Of a DNA stretch of 64,000 bases, positions 23,222-34,259 are shown in pieces; within the stretch, counting starts at the first letter, position 1, and each line of letters begins with the position of its first letter. Source of the stretch: Halocafeteria seosinensis (lineage: Eukaryota > Sar > Bigyra > Bicosoecida); assembly GCA_001687465.1 (NCBI GenBank), contig LVLI01000359.1, forward strand, positions 18,179 through 82,178, given 5' to 3'. The notes beneath the pieces were generated by a model that made no database searches, was not told the origin of the DNA, and saw only the letters and a list, made by a program, of their open reading frames with translations. The translations under genes and the position numbers were made by a program.

Positions 23222-25714
23222 ATGATGTTTCGAGGCTCTCTACGCTTCCCCGTTTTCAGAGGAAAGGCCCATTCGCCGGCGCTACTGGGTCCGCGAGTAT
23301 CTGGTCGAGGATGCAGGGCCCAAAAGGTTCGAGCAAGACAAAATGCACTTGCTGTGGAGGCGAAAGGTGACTTCACAAACCACTCGGCGTCATCTTGGAA
23401 ATGTGTGTTTGCACGATATCATGCCCCCCGATGGTTCTCTACAGTCATGGGATGGGCTCCTGTAAAGGATCGGTATATATTTTGGTCCGGACAATTGGGA
23501 ACCGGCAATTACATACCACCGCAAGACTTCCAAAAGTTCATCGAGGATGCTTCAGTTGATGGACCTGGAGCTAAGAATTTGGGATATGCAGTTAGACTCT
23601 TTGCTGAAGCACTGCAGACCGAAGCCGGACTGCGTTCCATCAATGACTCTCATGGACTGAATCTTGTGTGTGATAAGATTGTCTCTGCGGGCAGATCTGG
23701 AATGGCGTTGGAGTTGTTGGAATCGATGACGCAATACCCAAACTCAGCCAGGAATATCAGCGGATTAGCAGATGTACTTCGGCCACTTTTGAAGCTACTT
23801 TGCGAAACCAGGAAAGAGAATGAAGCCGCTAAGATTGCAGCAGCTTACTCTCGAAGCATCATTGAATATGCTTACCCGCTGTTTTTGAGCGCCGTAGCCG
23901 ATTCGATATCTGTTGGGACCGCTTCAAGGTTTTTGGAGGAGAGGATCGAGAAAGCGGACCTCAGTCTGGCAGAGTGCTACCATATCTTGAAGCAATCAGC
24001 CAAAGATGACATGGCCGAAATCCCGAAAATGGTGTATCGGTATGGGGAGCGGTGTTTTCGAGGTGAAGGCGAAGCAATCTTCCATCAACTGTTCGACCTG
24101 CAGCTGCAAGGCCTGATTAGTGGTGGCATGGTAGAAGAAGCCGTTAGCTCTTTATTCGACGGAGTCAAAAGGGGAATGAAGTGCAGTGGTAGCAGCGCTG
24201 TGAAGCTCTTAGACGCTATGATCGCTGAAGCAGAGCATTTGGCAGATAAGTGTATTTCGTCTCCATCTACAGTAGATGCCAACCTGGTTCACCAAGCGGT
24301 ACAAACGACGGTGGAAGTTTTACTAACTTTGTGTGAATATGAAGATATTATTACGCCACGATATATTCCCTCACGGCATTTTGGCAGGGTGTTAAAGCTA
24401 TTACGAAAAGTAAACAATGATTCAGAGGTCTCTGTAGTAGAGAGGCTATTAAGAAGAGCGTTAGAAGATAGAGCGTCCCGCGGCCATCTACTGCTTCTCC
24501 TCAAGTGTTACGGCTATCGCGGCGATTTGAACAAGCTTATGCTTTTGTCTAATAGATTAGACCAACGGTCGACGACTGAAACTGAATCAATCGCGATAAT
24601 TTGTAGTATGCTCGTTCTAAACGGAAAGCACAAGGAGTGTGCTAGATATCTGTTGCAGCTAAAGCCGTCATCCTCGATCCATGAATTATACTCGACTTTA
24701 TCGGAAGCAGCGATGGGAGAAATCTCGTTAGATTTGGAGGCAGCGTTGCTGGGCAACGTAGACGATACTAGCAGTCCTGGTGTGGAATTGGTGGAGCATG
24801 TCGATCGCTGGGCCTTGTGCCTGAGGGCCCTTCTGGATCAAGCGTCTCCACGACGAGACTATACCCTTGCTGAACCCTGGGCAACACTTGTAACCAAGAC
24901 GGAAAAAGCACGATGGTACGATGGCAGATTTGCACACTCCCCAAATTCGGATATAGTGGATTTTGCACATAGATTTTCTAAGCAGCTGCTTACATTAGCT
25001 ACCCATTTCAATTTGCCATTTATTTTCCTGCGCTTCATGATGAAGCTCAAGCATACTAACTGGCAGCCTCAACCTCAGTTGGTGCAATCAATTTTGTTAT
25101 GGGGGTTGACGCATTCTGTGCCCCATGGGAAGGACTTTGATCCCGAAGATGTTACCAATAGCGGAGCGAAGATGACGTCAGAAACACCCGATAGGTTTCT
25201 CACTCGAAGGAGTAATATATCGGCCAGGTCCCTTGTCTCGTGCTTGTTGCATGTATTAGACAGTAAGTCGCCTCTCGTGGCGGAAAGCGAGGCATTGATA
25301 GCTTCTGCAGATGAACGTCAATATCGGGACAGAGCCACAGCTCTCATCGAAGCGGGAATTTACGACGAATACCTCTACGAATGCTCCGCACTAAGTTCCC
25401 TGGTACCTCACATTCATACCGTATCTGTTCAAGGAGTCTCGAGGAGAACAAAGCTTGTTTATCTGAAGCTGTTGCTCCATCAATGGGCTCAACAACGACG
25501 CGATGGGAAACCAATTCCGTTTGAGGGAAAAGATATTCACTTCATCGTGGGAAACACAAAGCATGGAAAGTTTGCAAGCATCCTTGCTGATATTCTTAAT
25601 AGAGAATTCGACCCTCCGCTTAAAATTTCTTCTTGGACATTCCGTAGTGCAGTTGTCTCATGGGCTTCAGTGCAACAATGGATCGACGCACAAGGCCCCA
25701 ACACAGAAGTCTGA
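23222..25714 (+). CDS. Helical-repeat organelle-type protein with Smr-like C terminus
   Basis: A single uninterrupted frame of 830 residues from the first ATG at 23222; the frame is open slightly upstream without an ATG. The N terminus (MMFRGSLRFPVFRGKAH) is Arg-rich and nearly free of acidic residues, as in mitochondrial or plastid targeting peptides. From about 90 on the protein is a chain of helical pairs without a sharp pentatricopeptide consensus. The last 70 residues (KDIHFIVGNTKHGKFASILADILNRE) recall the Smr fold, where a Gly-Lys-His loop is common. A role in organellar RNA metabolism is an inference. Lack of introns is unusual for this window. It is tail to tail with ATRIP, 4 bases apart. 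Confidence 0.6.
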   Translation: MMFRGSLRFPVFRGKAHSPALLGPRVSGRGCRAQKVRARQNALAVEAKGDFTNHSASSWKCVFARYHAPRWFSTVMGWAPVKDRYIFWSGQLGTGNYIPPQDFQKFIEDASVDGPGAKNLGYAVRLFAEALQTEAGLRSINDSHGLNLVCDKIVSAGRSGMALELLESMTQYPNSARNISGLADVLRPLLKLLCETRKENEAAKIAAAYSRSIIEYAYPLFLSAVADSISVGTASRFLEERIEKADLSLAECYHILKQSAKDDMAEIPKMVYRYGERCFRGEGEAIFHQLFDLQLQGLISGGMVEEAVSSLFDGVKRGMKCSGSSAVKLLDAMIAEAEHLADKCISSPSTVDANLVHQAVQTTVEVLLTLCEYEDIITPRYIPSRHFGRVLKLLRKVNNDSEVSVVERLLRRALEDRASRGHLLLLLKCYGYRGDLNKLMLLSNRLDQRSTTETESIAIICSMLVLNGKHKECARYLLQLKPSSSIHELYSTLSEAAMGEISLDLEAALLGNVDDTSSPGVELVEHVDRWALCLRALLDQASPRRDYTLAEPWATLVTKTEKARWYDGRFAHSPNSDIVDFAHRFSKQLLTLATHFNLPFIFLRFMMKLKHTNWQPQPQLVQSILLWGLTHSVPHGKDFDPEDVTNSGAKMTSETPDRFLTRRSNISARSLVSCLLHVLDSKSPLVAESEALIASADERQYRDRATALIEAGIYDEYLYECSALSSLVPHIHTVSVQGVSRRTKLVYLKLLLHQWAQQRRDGKPIPFEGKDIHFIVGNTKHGKFASILADILNREFDPPLKISSWTFRSAVVSWASVQQWIDAQGPNTEV

Positions 25715-25718
25715 TACA

Positions 25719-28700
25719 TCAGCTCTCGCCGTTTCCACTCTGCAATAGCACTCCTTGGATGTCATTTAGTATACCCCTGTCCACGAGCTCCAGCATGAAA
25801 CGAAGACCCGATCCGAAGTTCGAGATACGATTGAGCCTTTGAACGAGTTCTTGGTCTGCAGTTTCTGAAAGATACTGTTCCCGGTACGGGTCGTACCCGA
25901 GAGAGACTAGCATAGCATGAATCTTTTCTAGAGCGCTACGGAACGAGTTCATGGTATGCATTGTCTTTGTCACCACCTGAACGTCGCAGAATGCTTCGTC
26001 GGGAATCCAATCGTCCTGGTCTGCGCTAGGATCCAATAACGGCCCTTGCCATCCGTGAAAACGGTAGAGATACGGTTTCCCAATGTCAACAAAGGAATTT
26101 GACATAATGGCGATAGATAATTTTAGCAACTCTGTTATAGGCTCGATCGTCCCTTCCACTTCTGCCGACCGGTGTTTAAACTCATCGTACCGGCCAACTC
26201 GCCATGCGACTTCGCCCAGTTCGTCGCAGAGGACCTCCACCTTCTCCCATAGGACGTTCGCATACTCTTCACAGAGCACGACGAGACGGGCCGTTAGAAG
26301 TCTCATATGGGCAAGCACGGAGAACTCTTCTTCATCATTGTTATCGAAGGGTTGTATCCAAGATGCGGGTGGCTGAGGTGCGCCGTTGGTAAAGTTTGCC
26401 CCTTTGACGCCTTCAAGCTGGGACGTCACCGAGCCAGCGAACGCCAATGATGCGTAAGGGGGAAACTGATGCTGCAACGAAACAAGTAAAAGGACAGACG
26501 ATCGCAGAATACTTAGCTTCAACCAGGCTATGTCCGGGCTTGTTTCTTGGTCAATTTCATCGGTAGAGATAGAAGAGCACATATACAATAGTTTCGATAT
26601 CCCAGAAGTTACAGGCCCAATATCGAGAAATATAGCACGAAAGCCCTCTTCTATTGATTTAGGATCTGCGTTTTCCATATCTGCCAAATATCGGTACTTC
26701 AGTCGCAGAGATTCCTCAGAAAGAACCGTTAGATGCTGGAGACATAAATAAACCCATGAAATTAGCGGGCTAGTGCGCCTTTGAGATGCCGAGTAAGCTC
26801 CAATAGTATCACCCAATGCATAAAAGCCAGTAGCAATGGCACCGTTTGCTCCAAAAAACAAAGTCCCAGCTGGAGTAGTTTCGTCCCATTGCCGAGCTGT
26901 GACATCTTCTGTGGTAAGCTGCTTCACGAAACATGTCATGTCTTCCCGGACAACTAACCCAATACATTGCCATGCGAGGCAGTACATCATCACTAAGTCA
27001 TCAAGATTGATCGATTTACAGTGTCCATGGTAGCTGGTTCCAGAAACCTTAACTATCAATCGACCAAATTTGCAAATACCCAAGAGAATCATCTGTATAC
27101 TGATTTGTCCATTGTCCACAGAATGAGTATCATCGGCGCCTAAACCGATTCCCCAGGTACTTAATTGTTTCGTCAAATTCTGTAAGGATTCAGACATTTC
27201 GCAGCTTCCAAAAACTTCTTCGATGTTTTCTGCTTCGGAGCTACACTCCACACGGTTCACGATGCCGGTCGACTGCAATATTGATGCAGACCCTTTAGCT
27301 TTTCTAATGTTTAGGCATGCCTGCCGGCAGAAAGAGGAAGTTGTAAGCAAACATCGAAGGACTCGCAGCGAGCACAACCTTAATGCTACCAAGTTATTCA
27401 ACTTGCTAGGCGACAACGAGGGAACACCATCTAATATGTCAGGTTCGACCATACTGGCATGCGTAGAGTACAATCCTGCAAGACAGCAAAGAGGGAGTAA
27501 AACAGACGTTATCCTGCTCTTTCCTGCGATCACGTCTCCTATATAACTCTTGAAGTCTCGAGCGAACCCTAAATGAATCTCCACAATATCACTCATCGCT
27601 GCACCTCCACCACGGTCCGTACATGATAGCTCAGCGTCCTGAGCATTTTCATTCGCGGGAGGTTCAGAGAGATCCAACCTCTCGTCGACAAGCTTGCTAC
27701 TAAAGCGCAAGTTTAAGAACTCGTGTGAAGTAGACGAAGCCGCGAGCAACATATAGCTCAATTCTCCAGAATACTCCTCCAGCAACTGCCGGATTTGATC
27801 TTGATCATCTTCAAGTGTTTTCGCCTGTGGCGAACTTGGCGGTATCGTATCTCCAGAAATGTCAGTACGCTCATTGGGGGCACCTGCACGACTATTCCCC
27901 TGTAAAGCTTCCCAGTACTCCTGCTCCTCAGTTTTTCCTGAATCCTTGGTTGACCGCCCGGACTGCTGAGAGGTCCGTCCATATTCCTGAAGTTGTTTCT
28001 TTAGTTCCTCTACTTCCTTGGACTGCTGCGCAACTTGTTTCGACAGTCGCTCCCTTTGTCTTTCTGTCTCTTGTAACTCCGTGTCCTGGGTGTAAAAAGA
28101 AATCAATGACTCTCTAGATAACGACCGGATTAGCTTCCTCTTCAGCCTCTTACCTTGAAATCAGCCTCCGATTTCATTTGCTGAAGTTTTCTTTCAAACT
28201 TTGCTTTATCATCGGCAAGGTTCTGTTGCGTCTCCAAGTCTGCCACAGCAACCATATCCTGCAGTTCAGATGCTCGCTCGGTTTCCTGTTTGAGCCTTTC
28301 TCGGACAATCTTAATTTCCCCTTGCTTCTGTTCCAGTTGGCTCCTCAAAGACTCTACTTCCCTCCGTAAATTCAAATTGGCGGGAGAATCTGTATCTTGA
28401 TCAGATGGGTAATTCGCATGGCTGTATGTGGAGTCCTTCGTCTCCCTCATCGGAGGACCTGCAGACGTATGCTGACCCCCGAGTCTCGTTTGAGACTCAT
28501 CTCCCCCGGTGCCACTCACGTTACCAATCACTTCATCATTGTCTGCAAATGTCTCATCAAGTATATCAGGACCAAAGGCATTCCATATGTCATCGATTGC
28601 AGACGAGGCTTGTGTGCCGCTTGTATGTTGTGCGTCTTGCTTGCCCGTGCTTGGTCCCCAAGCACCGGTGTGACCGTTCCCGGGAGAGTCATCAGAAGCA

Positions 28701-29065
28701 CTCAGCTCTGGGGAAATAGGGTTAGCATAATCTTCCCCTTCTTTGCCATACCGCTGTTGACGAGATGAGAAAGCGAGATTTCCAGCATCCGGAGCTGCTC
28801 GAGGAGCATTCTTACGAGAACTGGGAGAATCCCCGGCCGCCGCAGCAGTGTGAGACTGCGAATGTGCGTGGGTAGCTCTGTTGTGCGTACCACCTTGAGT
28901 TTGGAGCAAAGACGACGAAGAAGAGGTCTGAAAATCCCATTCTAATTCACTCCCTGTCTCTGGGTCCGTGCGCTCGAATTGAAGGAATCCTCTCAAGTTC
29001 TCTCTTTGCGAAGATGATTCATGTCCTGACGATCTGCTGCGTTTACTTCGACCTTGAGTACGCAT
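25719..29065 (-). CDS. ATRIP: ATRIP-like ATR checkpoint partner
   Basis: Exons 29065-28154 and 28085-25719 join in frame to 1,092 residues. The N-terminal third is disordered, with an acidic patch WNAFGPDILDETFADND like ATRIP's RPA-binding site. The coiled coil (about 235-345) carries the family's most conserved block: QGEIKIVRERLKQ, then KLQQMKSEADFKDTELQE. The rest is helical, as in ATRIP. ATRIP brings ATR kinase to RPA-coated single-stranded DNA at stalled forks. The intron falls exactly inside the conserved coiled-coil block, which confirms the join. The protein is longer than human ATRIP (about 790), through the N-terminal linker and C-terminal region. Confidence 0.8.
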
Positions 29066-29399
29066 CCCTCTCTCCTAACAGTTGGTGTGTCTACAACGGC
29101 GTATTACCCACATATACCACATATAGAGCACGAAAGGAATTCAAATTCCTGTTGATGCTGTGAAGAGAGCCAGGGACACCTTGCAGCACGCGTTTGCTCC
29201 CTCATAGATACCCGCTGATACCACCCATAAGTGTTGCATAGTGAAAATCAGGAGGCAATTGTATCTCATACACCTATGAAATGAACAGCCCCGGTATGCA
29301 GGACAAAACACGCCAGATAGAGGTGTACAAAGGCACAGCAGGTGAAACATTTGTTTGCGCCGTTGCTCCACGCGAGATTCGAGAATCGTCCTACCCTTA

Positions 29400-29780
29400 G
29401 ACAGAGTGCCTCACAGTATGCCAGCATTGCCAGGTACCATGTTTCAGATTTTTGTCTGTCTCCTAAGCTATAGCTCGTGAAGACTATAACTATCGACCCG
29501 CTTCCGATGCGTCAGCGACTGTTTGGATGCCAAAACTGGACCATGAACACCCTCGTCATCGACTATAGTTACCTATCCTTGTATACCACCCCGCTTGACA
29601 CTTTCTCTCTTCTCGCCTACGTAATCCATAAAGTTCACGCAAACTGATTTGGCCAAGAGAGCAACGTGAAATACCCAACACCCGTAGGCGGGCCGTAGCC
29701 TCCTTTTTGAATTCCTCCTCATCTTGAAGTTCCTGACGGCACTTTTCTTGCATCATTGCATGCTCTACAATCATTCAGGG
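29400..29780 (-). other. Possible small charged protein gene (low confidence)
   Basis: Minus-strand ATGs at 29774 and shortly after begin a charged helix, MMQEKCRQELQDEEEFKKEA, followed by a frame that stays open to about 29556. A 31-nt GTATTT...ATCAG intron would extend it to VNFMDYVGEKRESVKRGGIQG and a stop. The composition recalls small mitochondrial assembly proteins, but I recognise no family and the intron would be far shorter than others here. It lies head to head with the E2 gene. The remainder of 29066-29858 shows nothing else. Confidence 0.3.
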
Positions 29781-29858
29781 ATTGTGGTTGAACGTCTCAG
29801 ATAGGATAGAATATAACGTCTCGTGCAGGCAGCGTTCGTTGTAGAAAGTGTCGGAATT

Positions 29859-31098
29859 ATGTCTGCTACGATATCGCTGGCAAGAAACTTGAATCACTCC
29901 GTTCGCGAGTTCGATGAAGACGAGAGCCTGTTTATGTACTACAATGACGACCGTACAGGATACATTATGGTTTTATCCAACCCAGATAGCTGCTACGGCG
30001 TCATGCCATTCACCTTCTACTTTACACTGGGAGAAGGAGACCGACCGTATCCTCAGCATCCACCCAAGACGGAGTATGTCAGCGTGGATGGAAACCGCAT
30101 TCATCCTAATTTGTACGTGAACGGACAAGTCTGTCTCAGTATATTAGGGACATGGAGGGGTCCTGGGTGGGAAAGCCATTTTAATCTATACACATTGTAA
30201 GTGCCGATTTCCTACCGAGGTAGATTTTTCCTTGAGTCATCAAGAATCTTCAACTTGCTGTCTCATTGTTCCCAGAGCCAAGCACCTACAGCTAATAGTC
30301 AACGCACCATATCCCTTACAATGGGAACCTAGTTACACGGATAGAACTGATAGAACGGTACAGGACTACAATCTATTTCTGCATACGGCAGTCCTTCGGA
30401 GGGTTGCTAAGCAGAGTTACAAAATTCCCGTAAACAACAGCAAGGCTCGAGAATATTTCATCAACCGTCTCTCGGAAAGACTATCAATTGAAGCTAATTG
30501 GAATGTAGTAACCAACTCTTTTCAGAGGCTTCTGCAGATAGCTCAAACGAGCCATTCCCTCGTATCACCCTATCGTAACCGGCTGTCCAGAGCTGCAAAG
30601 CCTGAGGACGTCCTCCGTCTAACTTCATTTCTTGAAGAACTGGCTAGCTCACCTGCTACGATACTGTCACTACAAATCGATAACATTCGACCTTCTCCGG
30701 TCGCTAGTGGATGGAATGGTTTGCTTCATGCTGGCCTCAACACTAGCCAAGCAGCAACTTCAGCTAGCACTGCTGCTAATGCCAGCACTCCCTCCGTTCC
30801 CGTCCTGAGCGCTGAGGTCGATATACCCTTTCATACAACCACCAGTTCGGCCCCGAAGCATTTTCTTTCTTCCTCATCTCAGGAAGAGCATTTGGGACAA
30901 TACTCTCACACCGGTATGGGGACCACAGGCGACGAAGAAGATCTGGATCTGCTTCCCGAATATCCTGAGAATGAAGACGACGAAGACCCGGTCCTCGTAC
31001 CAGAGGCTGAGTGTGTCTCCCCAGAGAAGCTATCGCTACCCCTGTCAACTCAAGGAGCTACGGTTGCTTCGTACACTACGGATGGACCGGCTGACTGA
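29859..31098 (+). CDS. Ubiquitin-conjugating enzyme (UBE2Z/BIRC6-like UBC fold) with acidic tail
   Basis: Exons 29859-30196 and 30276-31098 join in frame to 386 residues. Residues about 1-180 form a UBC domain. The core reads RIHPNLYVNGQVCLSILGTW, with the active cysteine in VCLS, and HPN upstream in place. The GTWRGPGW following the cysteine resembles UBE2Z, UBE2O and BIRC6 rather than canonical E2s. The second exon continues the fold (NAPYPLQWEPSY) and then runs into a long Ser/Ala/Glu-rich tail (about 230-386) without recognised domains. The protein should accept activated ubiquitin or a relative from an E1. The ATG at 29859 is the first in frame; the preceding in-frame codons lack one. 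Confidence 0.83.
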
Positions 31099-31510
31099 CA
31101 CATTGATTCGAAAGATAACTTTTGACTAGCATTCATTCAGTGGTACCCTGAACCAACTGCTTGCGCACGAAAGTGCCTCAAAACCACGATGTCGATTTGA
31201 TTCACACAACCATATTCTCATCGGGTTCGATGTAATTTCCAACGTGATGTACACAGTGTGCAGCACACTGCTGCACAACCCTCCACAGCACAACTTGTGC
31301 ACAGCCTGCAGCACAGCCTGTAGCACAGGTGCAGAATTCAAATGAACACGGCAAGTTGAAGACATACTTCAACCCCCGCGCGTACGGCTTAAGTAATTGG
31401 AGTAGACTTCGTTTGTACAGTGTTTGTTAGTCCACCAATAGTTCCTATTTTCTCGTTTGTGCGAAGTAAGCTCTGAATACCTCGCCACATTTCCTTTATA
31501 GGCACATACA
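31099..31510. repeat. RAD51 upstream spacer with CAGCACA-type short repeats
   Basis: About 410 bases without a gene. From about 31252 to 31337 the sequence is a cluster of diverged GCAGCACA/TGTGCAGCA words (GTGTGCAGCACACTGCTGCACA, GCACAGCCTGCAGCACAGCC, TGTAGCACAGGTGCAG), several of them mutually complementary. It sits 175-260 bases upstream of the RAD51 start codon and could be a simple slippage repeat or a binding-site cluster. Confidence 0.45.
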
Positions 31511-33216
31511 ATGCAACAACAGCGTCAACAACCCGCTCAAGAAGCAGAAGGGGAACAACACGAGGTGGTAAGTGCCTCAACCTTTTTTGTCTTTCCCCTT
31601 TGGCTGCAATTCAAATTGCCCCCTGCCCGATCCCCCCGAAAAATCCTTTTTGTCGATTTCTGCTACGCACGCGAGCCCTCCGCGCGCGCAATGCTTAACG
31701 GCAGCTGTATATGGAGCTCTACCGCGCAAGAATAAATCCAGTGCCTGGAAAAAGTAGGGGGAAAATGCTGACCCCCAGTGTATGCCACTCTTGCTTCGTA
31801 GACTGGCAATTTAGCCCCAGAGAGAGGGATCACGTGGTGCTTCAACATCGCTTTTCGTGGCTTCTAAAAAGCGCATATTTCTCTCTTAACATCGTTTGAT
31901 AACCCTCGAATGCAGGAAGACTCTGGCCCTATGCCCGTCGGAGAGCTTGAGAAACACGGAGTAAATGCGACTGATGTAAAGAAACTCCAAGATGCCGGGC
32001 TACACACCGTAGAATCCGTACGTGTTAACGTAAAGGAGACTTTTCTTGCAATTCAAAGAAAGCAGAGCGCCAATATATTGTATGTGCTTACAGGTAGCAT
32101 ATGTTACGAAAAAGACTCTCATTGGAATAAAGGGGATATCGGAAGCCAAAGCTGATAAACTGGTTGCTGAGGCCGGAAAACTGATTGGTCTCGGATTTAC
32201 TACAGTAAGTCTCTTCCTTCAGCAGACCGTGGTCCCTTCATAAATGGACTTCATCGGATGCGACTCGCGTACAGGCTGCCGAGTATTCTCGCGTTCGAGC
32301 AGAGATCATAAACATCAGTACAGGGGCGAAGGAACTGGATCAACTCTTGCAAGGTATGTTCTCACTATGGAATGTCGTGAAGGAAACATGTACTCAAATT
32401 CGGTCACAACAGGTGGGATCGAAAGCGGCTCCATGACGGAACTGTTTGGAGAATTCAGAACAGGAAAAACACAGTTATGCCATACTCTATGCGTTACTTG
32501 CCAAATGCCTGTCAACGAGGGCGGGGGCTGTGGGAAAGCCCTTTTCATTGATACAGAAAATACATTCCGCCCCCAGCGAATAACCTCAATTGCAGAACGT
32601 TACGGTCTTGATGGTACGTCGCCCTCAGTTGTAACCGCTCTCTCTAAGTTTTTCCACGAATCTCTTCTCTGCAGCCGAACAAGTTCTGGATAATATTACT
32701 TACGCTCGAGCCTACAACTCCGATCACCAACTTACATTATTGGAGCATGCATGTGCCATGATGACCGAGCAGCGTTACGCTATACTGATAGTAGATAGTG
32801 CTACAGCACTCTTTCGAACCGACTATAATGGTCGTGGGGAGCTCGCCGCCAGGCAGATGAAGCTGGCACAGTACGTATACGGTCACTTCCAAGACCCAAT
32901 CTTTCCAGTGCGAATGCAACCGTTTGATTGTATCCACAGATTTTTAAGAACTTTACAAAGGATAGCCGATGAATTCGGTGTCGCTGTCGTCGTTACGAAT
33001 CAGGTTGTTGCTAATGTGGATAATGCGCTCTCGTTTGGTCCAGCTTTCAAACCCATTGGAGGAAATATAATGGCACATGCCGCTACTACTCGCCTTTCTC
33101 TGCGCAAAGGTAGAGGGGATAATCGCGTATGCAAAGTGTACGACTCTCCGAACCTCCCAGAAGCGGAAGCTGTATTCAGCATCAGTGAGCAAGGCGTCTG
33201 CGATGGAACAGACTAA
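31511..33216 (+). CDS. RAD51: RAD51 recombinase
   Basis: Seven exons, 31511-31567, 31916-32017, 32094-32204, 32275-32353, 32413-32613, 32675-32870 and 32940-33216, join in frame to 340 residues, the normal length. A short Gln-rich start leads into the N-terminal HhH domain ([28 protein letters not shown]), then the ATPase core: Walker [10 protein letters not shown], the FRPQR block, Walker [11 protein letters not shown], the L1/L2 region with [12 protein letters not shown], and [16 protein letters not shown]51 forms filaments on single-stranded DNA and drives strand exchange in homologous recombination. RAD51 fits better than DMC1 because of the N terminus and [10 protein letters not shown]. 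The first intron (348 nt) is long. The stop lies 9 bases from that of the convergent LYR gene. Confidence 0.95.
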
Positions 33217-33225
33217 GAGGGGAGT

Positions 33226-33873
33226 TCACTCTCTTCCGCTCTGGTCTGTTCCTTTAGTCGGTGTGGACTCGATAGTTTCCCACTCCTCTGGAATGCCCTG
33301 TCGGCGGTATTTCTCCGCTCTATCCGTAGTGCGCTGTGTGGCTTCTGGATCAGTATCCGTACGGGTGCTCGCAAACTTCTCGAACATGCCATACTCTGCC
33401 CCAGTTACCTGCAGGGTAACATCATGCAGGGCTTAGATGTAAGTGCAACCTCCTTACCACATAAATAAACGAGAATTCATACATACTTTCTCTTCAATTT
33501 TGATCAGTGCCTGTCTCCCTCCCACAAGTAACTGGGCAATCACCTCAGGGTCCTGCAGTAGGACACGGGGAACTTTAGTAGCTGTGGATACGTTTCGAAC
33601 ACTAGTCTTCCTTGACAGTGCGTACATTCTCGTAGCGTGCCTGTTCGAACTCATGACGTGCATTTCTGGCCAATACATGACCCCATAACTCTCCATTGTG
33701 ATCTTGCCAGTGGAATCGTCTACACGCTCTCAGAATGTCCCGGTAGAGCTGCAACACTTCTCGTCTGTATAGCAATATAAAGAGATTCGTGACTACACAT
33801 AGAATCGTTTTCCTACGCCTCACCGTATAGAACACGGAACTTACTTCCTGAAATTGGGAACTGACATTTTCAT
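33226..33873 (-). CDS. LYR-motif (Complex1_LYR) mitochondrial protein
   Basis: Four exons, 33873-33845, 33764-33626, 33552-33487 and 33408-33226, join in frame to 138 residues. The start MKMSVPNFRKREVLQLYRDI carries the LYR tripeptide; then come the family pattern RRFHW, ARHEFEQARYEN and, across the next splice, DPEVIAQLLVGGRQALIKIEEK. LYR proteins bind the mitochondrial acyl carrier protein and assist Fe-S cluster transfer or assembly of respiratory complexes and ribosomes. The exact member cannot be named; LYRM2/LYRM7-like proteins are the nearest guess. The fourth exon adds a charged tail of about 60 residues that small LYR proteins usually lack. Confidence 0.8.
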
Positions 33874-34259
33874 GCGAGTGTGGAAAGCAGAGTGTACGGC
33901 ACGCACGCACCACACGATTTATTTTCGCTTTTTCCAAAGATGCGATTCATATGCATTTCTGACAGTTATGAAGATTTATTTGCATTGCAAAGTATGCAAT
34001 TGTGCATCAAATATACCCATTGGGAGAAGACTCAGTTGTGAACCTACCTTATTTGTGCAACAACGCTACTTCAAGAACTTGTTCAACGCTGCAGTCTACC
34101 TTGTACACTTCGTGCAAGTGGTTGACGTACGGCAGCATATTTCAGCAGTGCCTGCATTGGAGAGACTTGTTCTCGAGTGGAGTATGATCAGGCGATAAAA
34201 CTTTACGGTGTGGTGCTTCTTGTGTATGTTTGAGCTTTCAGTCTTTGTACCACATCCGG
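33874..34259. other. Intergenic region without a recognised gene
   Basis: About 390 bases, AT-richer than the coding parts, between the start of the LYR gene and the stop of the secreted giant. Short frames on both strands are not supported by homology or splice sites. It should hold the promoter of the LYR gene. Confidence 0.45.

Noticed and set aside
31511-33216. DMC1 (meiosis-specific recombinase) instead of RAD51
   Set aside because: The N-terminal DVKKLQDAG block, [10 protein letters not shown] and [10 protein letters not shown] match RAD51 better; DMC1-specific features were not seen.
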